This document shows, piece by piece, positions 52,729 to 60,698 of a stretch of 64,000 nucleotides of DNA. Numbering within the stretch: position 1 is the stretch's first letter; each line of letters opens with the position of its first letter. This DNA comes from an uncultured Clostridia bacterium (GTDB lineage Bacteria; Bacillota; Clostridia; Christensenellales; UBA1242): the NCBI GenBank assembly GCA_934778205.1, contig CAKVOD010000001.1, forward strand, positions 62,001 through 126,000. The letters are read 5' to 3'. A model generated the notes under the pieces. The model was not told the DNA's origin. It saw only the letters and a list, made by a program, of their open reading frames with translations, and did not search any database. Made by a program: the position numbers and the translations under genes.

Positions 52729-53055
52729 ATGGCTAAAAAACTATTACGAAAGCGCGAAGTGCGTACTGATTTAAACCCTAATCATTTTAATAAATATGGT
52801 AAACCGCATAACGCAATAATTAGCGCTAAACAGGGTCATAAATATAAAGCTAATACAATTACACATTCACAATTTGTCAATAGTGTTTTAACTTTAGATT
52901 TAGACGAAAATAACATACATATACCCTATAAAAAGCATACACGCATTAGTCCACCTTTTTGGCAAAATGAAAATATGTTTGGAGAAAAACAAAATACGAA
53001 AGTTCCAAGAAGAATAATGCGTAAAATCAAGCACTACAACAAAAAATTTAAATAA
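52729..53055 (+). CDS. Basic hypothetical protein, 108 aa (element B)
   Basis: Starts 1 nt after the previous stop. It contains the segment PHNAIISAKQGHKYKANTIT followed by HSQ, which recalls short phage/ICE proteins with a K-G-x-K-Y...THS pattern, and then a very basic end (RRIMRKIKHYNKKFK). No counterpart exists at this place in element A. Function unknown. Confidence 0.55.
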   Translation: MAKKLLRKREVRTDLNPNHFNKYGKPHNAIISAKQGHKYKANTITHSQFVNSVLTLDLDENNIHIPYKKHTRISPPFWQNENMFGEKQNTKVPRRIMRKIKHYNKKFK

Positions 53056-53061
53056 AAAAAA

Positions 53062-53125
53062 GGGAAATTCAATACCCGAGCTGTGTTACCACAAGATGTC
53101 GACTTAACGACCATTTGAATTTCCT
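53062..53125. promoter_or_regulatory. Three-way-junction-like inverted repeat (candidate packaging or replication signal)
   Basis: A 10-bp outer stem GGAAATTCAA / TTGAATTTCC (53063-53072, 53115-53124) encloses two small perfect hairpins, TGTG-TTAC-CACA (53082-53093) and GTCG-ACTTAA-CGAC (53098-53111). It lies in a short gap between genes. It is compact enough to fold in single-stranded phage DNA or in mRNA; there is no T tail. Confidence 0.55.
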
Positions 53126-53190
53126 AGTACATTATACACTAAAAAACAAATATTGTCAAGAGTTTGACAACAAAAAAAGGAAGGTAAAAA

Positions 53191-53310
53191 ATGAATACAC
53201 AAATTAACACGTTAAACGAACAAATCAGACAACGCAGAACAAAGAAGTATGCGCTTGAGATGTTAGGTCTCAAAAAATCTACAAAGGGGGTAATTATTAA
53301 TGCAGATTAA
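53191..53310 (+). CDS. Small coupled ORF, 39 aa (element B)
   Basis: AAGGAAGG upstream; ends overlapping the SSB-like start by 11 nt. KYALEMLGLKK parallels LNALKKLGL of the element A ORF at 1180-1305, and the overlap is the same size. Probably a translational coupler or a small regulator. Confidence 0.55.
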   Translation: MNTQINTLNEQIRQRRTKKYALEMLGLKKSTKGVIINAD

Positions 53311-53737
53311 AGACGGAAAACTTATTTTGAGTGCGGGCGAAAAATTGTTCCCCGCAAAGTATCTAGGACACGAAATAGTCAAAGGCAACCGCAAGTCGGA
53401 CAATACGCCGTACAACTACACAAAACATCGTTTTGACTTAATTTTGACGCGTGTTGACGGCACAACATACACAAAGTTTTGTGAATGTCTGCTCGACCCT
53501 AACGAAAAATTGAGAATTGCCCCATATTCAAATGTATATGTTGTATTTAGCATAATGAACAACCCGCTAAAAGCCCCAACGGCAATTTACTTTGTGCCAC
53601 GTCACGAGGACCCCAAAGCGCCGGAAGTTCCAGAAGGTGGAGTTTTAGAACCCACAATCCCAGATGAAGAATTGCCCCCAATGCCAACCTCTGAGAGTAT
53701 AACCCCCGTTGTAGACGACGAACACATACCATTTTAA
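53300..53737 (+). CDS. Probable ssDNA-binding protein with SSB-like acidic tail (pV-like)
   Basis: 145 residues. The first 100 are beta-rich and consistent with an OB fold (KLILSAGEKLFPAKYLGHEI, HRFDLILTRVDGTTYTKF, IAPYSNVYVVFSI). A Pro/Glu-rich linker follows, ending in VVDDEHIPF, closely resembling the acidic DDDIPF/DDDLPF tip through which bacterial SSB recruits partners. Filamentous phages encode an ssDNA-binding protein (pV) to coat replicated single strands, and the gene stands in that place. Identification rests on tail, composition and order. Confidence 0.65.
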   Translation: MQIKDGKLILSAGEKLFPAKYLGHEIVKGNRKSDNTPYNYTKHRFDLILTRVDGTTYTKFCECLLDPNEKLRIAPYSNVYVVFSIMNNPLKAPTAIYFVPRHEDPKAPEVPEGGVLEPTIPDEELPPMPTSESITPVVDDEHIPF

Positions 53738-54029
53738 CAACTAAGGTACACAAGACAAGCCACAAAGCAATACCCGCGTCAGCCACTTGAGGGGTATGGG
53801 GGTGCGCCCCCATTGTTGCAAAACAACGCGTAACACGAAGATAGAATGTGCCACTCCCCAAACGACGCAAACATCCGTGTAGGCACGACCCCCACCGCCC
53901 TATCTAGCCATAGAACGCGGTAAAACCTCCCGACGTCGTCGAAACAAAGGACGTCCACAACGGCAAATGCCGTGTACCATTTCCCCTCTCATCCCATTAT
54001 ATTAATAAGATTTAAAAGGAGTGAAAACA
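53738..54029. other. Hairpin-rich non-coding gap between SSB-like and coat-like genes
   Basis: Contains ATGGGGGTGCGCCCCCAT (about 53797-53814), GTTGCAAAACAAC just after it, and CGGCAAATGCCG near 53961. A stretch GTGCCACTCCCCAAACGACG (about 53850) resembles the chromosomal R2 repeat. In filamentous phages this interval often carries a terminator or a packaging/origin structure. Confidence 0.4.
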
Positions 54030-54224
54030 ATGATAAAACTAATATTAACCATAGTTGCAATAATAGCATTGTACCTATTATTCGGTGGCATAGTGTTTAA
54101 CTTGTTATCATCCTTTTTTGACATACTGGCCACGGCAACCCGCTGGCTAGGAAAGATAGTCGACTGGTACGGGGTAACACCGCTACTATCTAATTTACAA
54201 ATGATTGCCCCACAAAATCTATAA
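54030..54224 (+). CDS. Small membrane protein, candidate filamentous coat protein (element B)
   Basis: 64 residues from ATG 54030 (AAAGGAG upstream; GTG 54021 overlaps that site). One strong hydrophobic segment (LILTIVAIIALYLLFGGIVF, residues 3-24), then amphipathic DILATATRWLGKIVDWYG, conserved with the element A protein at 167-331. It stands directly before the large anchored protein. Candidate major (pVIII) or minor coat protein. Confidence 0.6.
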   Translation: MIKLILTIVAIIALYLLFGGIVFNLLSSFFDILATATRWLGKIVDWYGVTPLLSNLQMIAPQNL

Positions 54225-54235
54225 AGGAGTAAAAA

Positions 54236-56257
54236 ATGGAATTAAAAAAAGTGCTAATTTGGGCAGTAGTGATTGCATTGCTTGGCTTAATTTTTGCGTT
54301 TACATTTACAACCGCAAAAGACCTTATTGACAAGTCGGGTAAAACATCCGCTGAAATCGGAATGGACGCAATTAACGACGGGCTATCTGGCAAAACAAAT
54401 GGTGGTGTCCTTGACCCACAAATTAAAAAAGAAACTGCCGAACCTACTGCCCCGAAATTGAGTGATGAAGTTAATACGATGTATTATCAAGAAAATTCAC
54501 TCGGCGTAACTATTTACTACGTATTAAAGACCGAAGAAAATGGCAAGATTAAAACCATATATCCAAACTTGTTCTTTCGCAAAACGGATAATGGGCTAAT
54601 GCTAGACGGCGTCGCAAATGCGTCTCTCGAAACTAAAAAAGGCTATAATTTTGACGGCATTTCTTTAGATGTAGATTTTACGACTAAGCCAAAACTTGTG
54701 ACAACATCGCAGTCAAAAAATATTTATAAACTTTATGAATATCAAAATGTTGCATCTATAACTGACACACATTGCTACTATTGGAAGAATTACGACAATA
54801 GCCGTTATTTTACCGGACCTAGTAAAAAAGAGCAAAAGAAATGTGCCGAAATCGTCGGTACTGCAGTCGGCGAAATTATTGAAAAGTATTTTACCAATAT
54901 ATTTGGCTGGGGATTGATTTTGCAGTCAAACACTAAAGATAATCAATTGCAAAACTTTAAACGTTATACCTCATACTTGTGGAACTGCTTGCCTGAAAGC
55001 AAAGTAAGTGAGCACGCATCTACAAGCGCAATAGCAGATGTAACCGATTTGTTTGCAAAAATGATACCAACAGCATTGCAAAAAAATTATCCTGTACCTG
55101 ATTCTAAAAAGGTTGAACTTGGTATTGATTATTTTAGGTTCTATAATGTCAATAAGTTTATTGATGTACGCTATAGTTATGTTGGTACTGCATATAAGCC
55201 AATGTCGAAACCCGATAGAACGACCATAGAGACCGAAACAAACTATCCAAAAGTTACCCCGCCAAAGGTAACAAGGATGTTAACAACCGTAAAACTTGTT
55301 AACTCAACAGGTGTTTCATTAACTGGTGTTGACTTTGTTACTAACCCTGTAACAATAGACTTTAAAGCAGACAATAACACCGCACAAGTTATATTTGACA
55401 GTGTCGATGATGTTATAACAAGTCAAAATGTTGTGCTTAATGTCAATACAAAGTATACATATAGCATAACATCATCATATTTGTGCTTTGCGTCATTTAC
55501 TGGTACAGTTACAACAAGTGATAAAGCGCAAACGCTATCATTTGACTACACATATGAAAATGGAGCAGTTGTTGCATATCTAGGGCTAAATGCCGTTGGT
55601 ACAATTGATTTTAATACAATCAATTTGGCGCATACGCCTGTAAAAATAACGCTTTCGAGTGGTCAATCGGTTACTTGGAACAAAAACGAATATTTTGATG
55701 TTAAGTACTCGCTATTGCTACCTATCGGCGAAATCGAGTATACAATCTTATCAGACGGCTTAACATTTGCATCAACTACTGGCAAATTTACAATAGACGC
55801 ACAAAATCGCATACAGTTGTTTAACTGTGGTATGAGTGTAGAACCTGACATTGTTTTGAGCGTCGGGACTGAGGACGCATCTTGTTCTATTGATAGCACT
55901 AATATAATATTGCTATATGCACGTGCTGATGAATTTAGCGAATTTACAAATGCGGGGTATAACCTATCTGCGTATTTGTATGATGGCGAAACTCAATATG
56001 CATTGACAAGTTGTCAACCCCCTTCTGGTGGTGCAAGTCTTGTAAATACTGCAAAAATATGTTTTGAATTACCATCCAATTTTGATACCACCGCATATGG
56101 CGCTGACTATCATATATACAAATTACAATTAAAGTTATCTAATGGTTCAAAAGTATATTTGTCAAATTTAGTCGACTTTAAACAATATTATTGTGATGAA
56201 AATCATAATGTCCGCCGAACAAGTTTTTCAGATATTCAATTCAACATAACACTATAA
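54236..56257 (+). CDS. Large anchored extracellular protein, candidate pIII-like adsorption protein
   Basis: 673 residues. A single membrane segment at about 6-26 (VLIWAVVIALLGLIFAFTF), a low-complexity linker, then about 600 beta-rich residues that include a likely Ig/prealbumin-like repeat region (about 350-560). No catalytic motif. In filamentous phages the long virion protein encoded between coat genes and zot binds the host receptor; unlike E. coli pIII the anchor here is N-terminal. Role inferred from order and topology. Confidence 0.6.
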   Translation: MELKKVLIWAVVIALLGLIFAFTFTTAKDLIDKSGKTSAEIGMDAINDGLSGKTNGGVLDPQIKKETAEPTAPKLSDEVNTMYYQENSLGVTIYYVLKTEENGKIKTIYPNLFFRKTDNGLMLDGVANASLETKKGYNFDGISLDVDFTTKPKLVTTSQSKNIYKLYEYQNVASITDTHCYYWKNYDNSRYFTGPSKKEQKKCAEIVGTAVGEIIEKYFTNIFGWGLILQSNTKDNQLQNFKRYTSYLWNCLPESKVSEHASTSAIADVTDLFAKMIPTALQKNYPVPDSKKVELGIDYFRFYNVNKFIDVRYSYVGTAYKPMSKPDRTTIETETNYPKVTPPKVTRMLTTVKLVNSTGVSLTGVDFVTNPVTIDFKADNNTAQVIFDSVDDVITSQNVVLNVNTKYTYSITSSYLCFASFTGTVTTSDKAQTLSFDYTYENGAVVAYLGLNAVGTIDFNTINLAHTPVKITLSSGQSVTWNKNEYFDVKYSLLLPIGEIEYTILSDGLTFASTTGKFTIDAQNRIQLFNCGMSVEPDIVLSVGTEDASCSIDSTNIILLYARADEFSEFTNAGYNLSAYLYDGETQYALTSCQPPSGGASLVNTAKICFELPSNFDTTAYGADYHIYKLQLKLSNGSKVYLSNLVDFKQYYCDENHNVRRTSFSDIQFNITL

Positions 56258-56284
56258 AATACATAAACAAGGAGATTAAAAACT

Positions 56285-56890
56285 ATGTATAACAGTTCAA
56301 AAAATATTTTTACTGGCATACTATGCTTTGTCGTAGTGGCCGCAATTCTAGTAGGCGCGTTGTTCGCCTGTGGAGTCTTTAAAAAAGACACAACAACTGG
56401 CACGAAATTGCCAATCGTATACCCTGACAAAAACATTAACTGGGTACAAGTAAATGACACAACTTTGCGTGCGTCATTCAATGACCAACTCAACATTAAT
56501 CCTAAGCAAAAAAGTATTATTATTACAATGTATGTCAATGACATTAGTGAGAAAATCACAATGTATTTGACTCAAAGCGAAACGAATAACGAACTTAGTT
56601 ATGAGGTATGGCATCGTGATGGCGGCGTCAATGGTTACGAACAATTTGGCATTTATGATAAAGCCACTGAAACTGAACAAAGCTATCGTATAAAAGTTGT
56701 TATGTACAACAACGCCACACTTACCGACGCTGGAGATGTAACATCTGGAAAAGGTTTTGTGCTTGAATTTGGCGGATTTGATAAAGTCACGAACAATGAT
56801 AGTGGTGACGTTTACACACCTGTAGCCATTGAGAAAATCAAGATTACAGCAATTTACCAACAAGGCGACAATGACAAGTTGCTTGCCTAA
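56285..56890 (+). CDS. Anchored hypothetical structural protein, 201 aa (element B)
   Basis: One N-terminal membrane segment (about 9-30, IFTGILCFVVVAAILVGALF) followed by about 165 polar, beta-rich residues. An FACG motif at the end of the segment could be read as a lipobox. AAGGAG precedes the ATG. It lies between the pIII-like gene and zot, the place of pVI in filamentous phages, so it may be a virion-tip or assembly protein. Confidence 0.55.
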   Translation: MYNSSKNIFTGILCFVVVAAILVGALFACGVFKKDTTTGTKLPIVYPDKNINWVQVNDTTLRASFNDQLNINPKQKSIIITMYVNDISEKITMYLTQSETNNELSYEVWHRDGGVNGYEQFGIYDKATETEQSYRIKVVMYNNATLTDAGDVTSGKGFVLEFGGFDKVTNNDSGDVYTPVAIEKIKITAIYQQGDNDKLLA

Positions 56891-56905
56891 ACAACAATAA
56901 AAGTA

Positions 56906-56928
56906 CAAAGGGGAGTTTTCCCCTTTTG
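56906..56928 (+). terminator. Attenuator-like hairpin before zot
   Basis: CAAAGGGG-AGTTTT-CCCCTTTTG, 8-bp stem with a short T tail, between the structural genes and zot. It may lower expression of assembly and replication genes relative to virion genes. Confidence 0.5.
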
Positions 56929-56948
56929 TCATATATGGAGTTTTTAGA

Positions 56949-57890
56949 ATGATAACAATAATTTGTGGCGCGCCCGGGGCTGGCAAAACGGCACTAATGA
57001 CATATTTTGCGCTTGAATATCTTAACTATGATATTGATTATTTGTCTTGCCTTGACAAGATAGCGCAATATAATCGACAAGGCTTTAATTTGTCCACCCC
57101 GCAACACCTTGTGTTTTCTGACTGGAAAATTGCTTGTAACTCGCAAACGCTTGGTAATTGTGAAAGTTATTTTTGCAACGGGTTTTATATTGGTATGCCA
57201 AACAATCAACATCGCACAATGTTTTTGCCCCCATATAGCAAGATATTTTTGTCAGAGGCACAACGTTATTATGATAGTCGCAAATATGAGTCACTATCTG
57301 ATTTTGTTAGTCAACTATATGAGCAACACCGCCACTGGGGTATGCAAATATTCCTTGACTGCCAACGCCCTACCCTTGTTGACCTCAACATCCGTGGACT
57401 AGCAACACGCATATTGTATGTTACTAACCTTAGGCACGACATTGACACGTATGGGCGCATAGTATCATCCACGTGGACGTGCAAGCAGTTTGGCAACATA
57501 TATGATTTTGACAACTTTTTGCAAAATGCCAAAACTGACATTGGCGAACCTGTAGAGTTCACGTATAGCAACAAAGTTATTGTATCTCAACCGCTACAAT
57601 TTCGAGATACGCCAAAGTTTGTAAATGTCACAAACTATCGTGTAGTGAAAAACAAAAGCGTTGTGCAGTTCCCTTGTGATATATTTGCTAGTTATAACAG
57701 CACAAACAAGGAAAGCGCGTTTTTGCGTGGACGTCAACGTTGTGATTTTTCATTGTATACACACCCAACCGATGATGCATACATAACCGAACTTGATGAC
57801 ATTTATAGTTGCGAGGCGCCCCGCACGTTCTACAAACTCAAAGACAAAGACTTGCAAAAATTAGAAAAAGGAAAGGTATTGACAATATGA
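56949..57890 (+). CDS. zot: Zot/pI-type filamentous phage assembly ATPase
   Basis: 313 residues. Walker A GAPGAGKT (residues 7-14) at the very start, Walker B-like KIFLSEAQRYYDSR (about 98-111), and the sensor region LYEQHRHWGMQIFLDCQRP typical of the Zot domain (PF05707). These ATPases extrude filamentous virions through the membrane and are the hallmark gene of inoviruses. Unusually, no hydrophobic membrane segment is seen, although pI/Zot of Gram-negative phages has one. The end overlaps the next gene by 4 nt. Confidence 0.88.
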   Translation: MITIICGAPGAGKTALMTYFALEYLNYDIDYLSCLDKIAQYNRQGFNLSTPQHLVFSDWKIACNSQTLGNCESYFCNGFYIGMPNNQHRTMFLPPYSKIFLSEAQRYYDSRKYESLSDFVSQLYEQHRHWGMQIFLDCQRPTLVDLNIRGLATRILYVTNLRHDIDTYGRIVSSTWTCKQFGNIYDFDNFLQNAKTDIGEPVEFTYSNKVIVSQPLQFRDTPKFVNVTNYRVVKNKSVVQFPCDIFASYNSTNKESAFLRGRQRCDFSLYTHPTDDAYITELDDIYSCEAPRTFYKLKDKDLQKLEKGKVLTI

Positions 57891-58369
57891 TTAATATACA
57901 CAGTGAGTTTGACGACCTTATCCGCGAATATATAGAACGCTTTGCCGAACTTGCCGGGAACTCCCGCGTACTTGTGCAAACGTTTTACAAGAAAGTTGAC
58001 AAGCAAATAACAAAGCGTTTCGAGTTCGAAAACAAAATCTTGCGAAAACTTGATAAATATCGCTATAAAGTCATCAAACAAGACATACGACGCGAATATG
58101 GTTGGTGGGCGCGATTTAAGCGTTGGATGCGCGGAAAGCGAACACGCGCGCGCACCGACGCTGAGTGCCCGCCAACTAAAGACGCCCCAAAAGTCGAAAG
58201 TTCCGCATTGCTCGACAAGGTTACCAACCTAACACAAACAGTTGCAAAGATACAACAATCTATACAACCCGAAATGTTAGAACAACAACCTATAGAATCG
58301 CAAATGATTAATAACAGTAATCAACTGCAAATTGAGCAAGCGACGTATGAATTAGAACAAGATAATTAG
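57887..58369 (+). CDS. Basic/coiled protein coupled to zot
   Basis: 160 residues from ATG 57887 (ATGA overlap with zot). N-terminal helical region (about 1-60), a strongly basic patch (WARFKRWMRGKRTRARTD, about 74-91), then a Gln-rich helical tail. No membrane segment. Coupling to zot suggests a partner in assembly or replication. Family unknown. Confidence 0.55.
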   Translation: MINIHSEFDDLIREYIERFAELAGNSRVLVQTFYKKVDKQITKRFEFENKILRKLDKYRYKVIKQDIRREYGWWARFKRWMRGKRTRARTDAECPPTKDAPKVESSALLDKVTNLTQTVAKIQQSIQPEMLEQQPIESQMINNSNQLQIEQATYELEQDN

Positions 58370-58451
58370 ACGCGCAAGCAAAAAAAATCTTGTGTTCATA
58401 CATAAGAATTAAATGCCCCATTTTTTGAATGGTGGAAAGGATGTGGCATAG

Positions 58452-59381
58452 ATGAAATATCACGATTTCATCGACAAAAGAAAATTAAATATAAGTACAA
58501 TAATACCTGCATTGCAAGACGCTGGTTTCGACAAAAAAGCCGACCACATACTGCAGTGCGGAAATCGTCGGTTCTTTGGCGTGTGCAAAGAATGTGGCGC
58601 AACACATTTCAACGGCGTGCTTGCGTGCAAACAACGCTTTTGCGCAGTGTGCCAAAAGAAACGCAGTTTACTTTGGTATATGAGGATGTTACCATTGTTC
58701 AAATACTATATGGCGCAAGGCAACAAAATTGTTTTTGTTACCTTTACAGTTAAAGATACCGAAAAACTAACAGACGGATTAAATTATCTACAAGATGCGT
58801 TCCGCTTAATGATAGGAAAAGGCAACAAAATAACAAAAGCATTTAACTGCTTATTCCTTGGTGGTGTGCGTTCAATTGAAATCAAGCGCGGTGCAAACTC
58901 GGGCTTGTGGCATCCACACGCCCACTGTTTATTTATAAAACGAGATAACAACCCTTTTAAAGAAGATTTTGAGTTCTTGCGCAGTGTCTGGAATGATTGT
59001 CTTTGCACTGTTCACGGCGAACGCGCAAAATGGGGTTCAGTGGACTACAAGGCAATAAAAGTACTAAACGACGGATGTAAAGCAATTTGCGAATGTTTTA
59101 AGTACTCTACAAAATTCGATTGGCAAAATAATACGGACGACGTCAAAGAACTTGTGGAAAGTTTGCACCGCCAACACTTAATTGTGCCATTTGGCGAAGT
59201 TCGAAAAGACTTGAACGAAAATTCAGTCGAACACGACTTAATTTTGCCATACACACAATTGAAAAAACAATTTTGCGCAGTTTGTGGCAACGATTCATTT
59301 GACGAAATCTATATGGACGCGCACGACTGCAATAAACTAATAAACATTTATGATTTTATGTCGGAGGATAACGAAGAATGA
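58452..59381 (+). CDS. rep: Rep_1-type HUH rolling-circle replication initiator
   Basis: 309 residues. An N-terminal Cys cluster (CGNRRFFGVCKEC, CKQRFCAVCQKKR), motif I FVTFTV (95-100), the HUH metal motif HPHAH (154-158), and the catalytic Tyr218 in CFKYSTK. A C-terminal CxxC (FCAVCGND) is present. This is the Rep_1 (PF01446, pC194/pUB110) family, which nicks one strand to start rolling-circle replication. A plasmid-type Rep in a filamentous phage is known in other inoviruses. No clear ribosome site lies directly upstream. Confidence 0.92.
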   Translation: MKYHDFIDKRKLNISTIIPALQDAGFDKKADHILQCGNRRFFGVCKECGATHFNGVLACKQRFCAVCQKKRSLLWYMRMLPLFKYYMAQGNKIVFVTFTVKDTEKLTDGLNYLQDAFRLMIGKGNKITKAFNCLFLGGVRSIEIKRGANSGLWHPHAHCLFIKRDNNPFKEDFEFLRSVWNDCLCTVHGERAKWGSVDYKAIKVLNDGCKAICECFKYSTKFDWQNNTDDVKELVESLHRQHLIVPFGEVRKDLNENSVEHDLILPYTQLKKQFCAVCGNDSFDEIYMDAHDCNKLINIYDFMSEDNEE

Positions 59382-59710
59382 TTAAAAACGTAACAGAACG
59401 CAACGCATTGCGTTTGCTTGGACAACGCGATATGTTGTATAAAGTAATAACAACCCTTGCAGAACGTCGCAAACGAATAACTATACCATTTCGCTATAAT
59501 GAAATAAACGACCTACTCGGCAAAATGGTGCAGGACTTGGAACGACAGGAAAACAAGCAACAAGTGCGCGAATACTTAACAACCCGCGAACAACTTGAGT
59601 ATGATAACTACACAACAAGTTTTGCCCGCTATGCCGTCAAGCACGTGCAAAACATTGAATACGCGCAAATGTTGCTTTGCCCTGATACATTAGTTAGTAA
59701 AATCAAGTGA
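59378..59710 (+). CDS. Hypothetical protein coupled to rep
   Basis: 110 residues, helical and charged, starting in the rep stop (ATGA overlap). No domain recognised. The position after Rep suggests copy control or replication accessory function. Confidence 0.5.
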   Translation: MIKNVTERNALRLLGQRDMLYKVITTLAERRKRITIPFRYNEINDLLGKMVQDLERQENKQQVREYLTTREQLEYDNYTTSFARYAVKHVQNIEYAQMLLCPDTLVSKIK

Positions 59711-59746
59711 CCTTTGGTCCAAAATAAAAAAGGGTCAAAAAACAAA

Positions 59747-59777
59747 ACAAGCCACTTGTCAAAAGTGGCTTGTTTGC
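59747..59777 (+). terminator. Terminator at the right end of element B
   Basis: ACAAGCCACTT / AAGTGGCTTGT, 11-bp stem, 5-nt loop, followed by TTG and a later T run; just before attR. Confidence 0.65.
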
Positions 59778-59789
59778 TATGTTTTTGGC

Positions 59790-59866
59790 TGGTGCGTCCT
59801 AAGAGATTCGAACTCCTGACCTTTGGTTCCGTAGACCAACGCTCTATCCAGCTGAGCTAAGGACGC
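59790..59866 (-). tRNA. tRNA-Arg(ACG), with encoded CCA; attR of element B
   Basis: Complete cloverleaf on the - strand: acceptor GCGTCCT / AGGACGC, D arm with AGCTCAGCTGGATAGAGC, anticodon stem TTGGT / ACCAA with loop CTACGGA (ACG), T arm with GTTCGAAT, then A-CCA. The 3' 45 nt (59790-59834) equal attL, so integration kept the tRNA functional. A promoter lies upstream. Confidence 0.95.
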
Positions 59867-59942
59867 ATAAGTGTGATTCAGCAAACATACTGCGCCTGAA
59901 ACGGTGTTTGCGTCACACACATTAATTCTAAATTGCTTTTAT

Positions 59943-59971
59943 ATTTTATACCATAACAAAAATTTTGTCAA
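59943..59971 (-). promoter_or_regulatory. Promoter of tRNA-Arg
   Basis: - strand TTGACA, 17-nt spacer, TAAAAT, about 77 bp upstream of the mature 5' end. Confidence 0.7.
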
Positions 59972-60152
59972 GTACTTTTGCAAAATATTCCGCTATCCGC
60001 ACTAATAGTTGCATACACAATGACTTTTTACCACAATTACATAAAAATATCAAATATTTTAAACTGTTTTTAATAAAAATTTTTGTTTATTGCGCGATAG
60101 GTGGCACAATATACTTTGTTGCTGAATAGTTTACTATACAGTGAGGTTTTAT

Positions 60153-60662
60153 ATGATTAATGATTTAAAATTTCAAAGCGACAAGCCTTATCCAGAAATC
60201 GTTGCTAGTTGCCCAAATGAATGTATTGTAAAAATGTTATCCAATTTGTATAGTGGTAGAAACAGCGAACTTTCCGCCATTTTGCAATACGCTTTTCAAC
60301 ACTCGGTCTTGAGGCAAAACAACAACGAAATTGCGTACATACTTGAGCGCATCAGCATCGTTGAAATGCACCACCTCGAACTTTTGGCAAACGCAATCGT
60401 GGCGTTTGGCGGACTCCCTTGCTATGAGGACGGCAACGGGCAAACTTTTTGCGCTGACGGCGTTTGCTACTACACAAACCTTGCTTGCATTCTTGAAAAA
60501 AGTTTGCAAGACGAACGCGATGCCGTGAACGCCTACATTCGAACCGCTAACTGCGTTCAAAACGTAAGTCTGCGCGCGCTTTTGCTCCGACTTGCAGAAG
60601 ACGAACAAATACACGCCGACATTCTCAACTCACTTCTTTGCGACTTGCAAAGTTTTGAATAA
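60153..60662 (+). CDS. Ferritin-like di-iron protein
   Basis: 169 residues from ATG 60153 (GTGAGG upstream). It has four helices with paired metal-ligand patterns: ELSAILQYAFQ, EMHHLELLANAI, DERDAVNAYIRTA and EDEQIHADILN. This is the arrangement of ferritin-like/rubrerythrin or manganese-catalase-like domains. It lacks a rubredoxin domain. Probable role in iron or peroxide handling; the family-level call is firm, the reaction is not. Confidence 0.7.
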   Translation: MINDLKFQSDKPYPEIVASCPNECIVKMLSNLYSGRNSELSAILQYAFQHSVLRQNNNEIAYILERISIVEMHHLELLANAIVAFGGLPCYEDGNGQTFCADGVCYYTNLACILEKSLQDERDAVNAYIRTANCVQNVSLRALLLRLAEDEQIHADILNSLLCDLQSFE

Positions 60663-60698
60663 ACGATAAATAATGCTGTTTAATTTTTTATTAATCAT

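Larger units (their letters stand above)
49399..59834. mobile_element. Element B: complete inovirus-like (filamentous phage) prophage
   Basis: 10.4 kb bounded by perfect 45-bp direct repeats, the right one being the 3' end of an intact tRNA-Arg gene. It carries a tyrosine integrase, repressor, SSB-like protein, small membrane protein, two anchored structural proteins, a Zot/pI-type ATPase and a Rep_1 rolling-circle initiator, in the gene order of filamentous phages. No holin, endolysin, terminase, portal or tail genes are present. No frame appears broken, so it may still excise. Confidence 0.88.

Noticed and set aside
53547..53870. Leftward 107-codon open frame opposite the SSB-like gene
   Set aside because: No ribosome site, biased composition, opposite to the phage operon, and it covers the tail-coding and hairpin regions.
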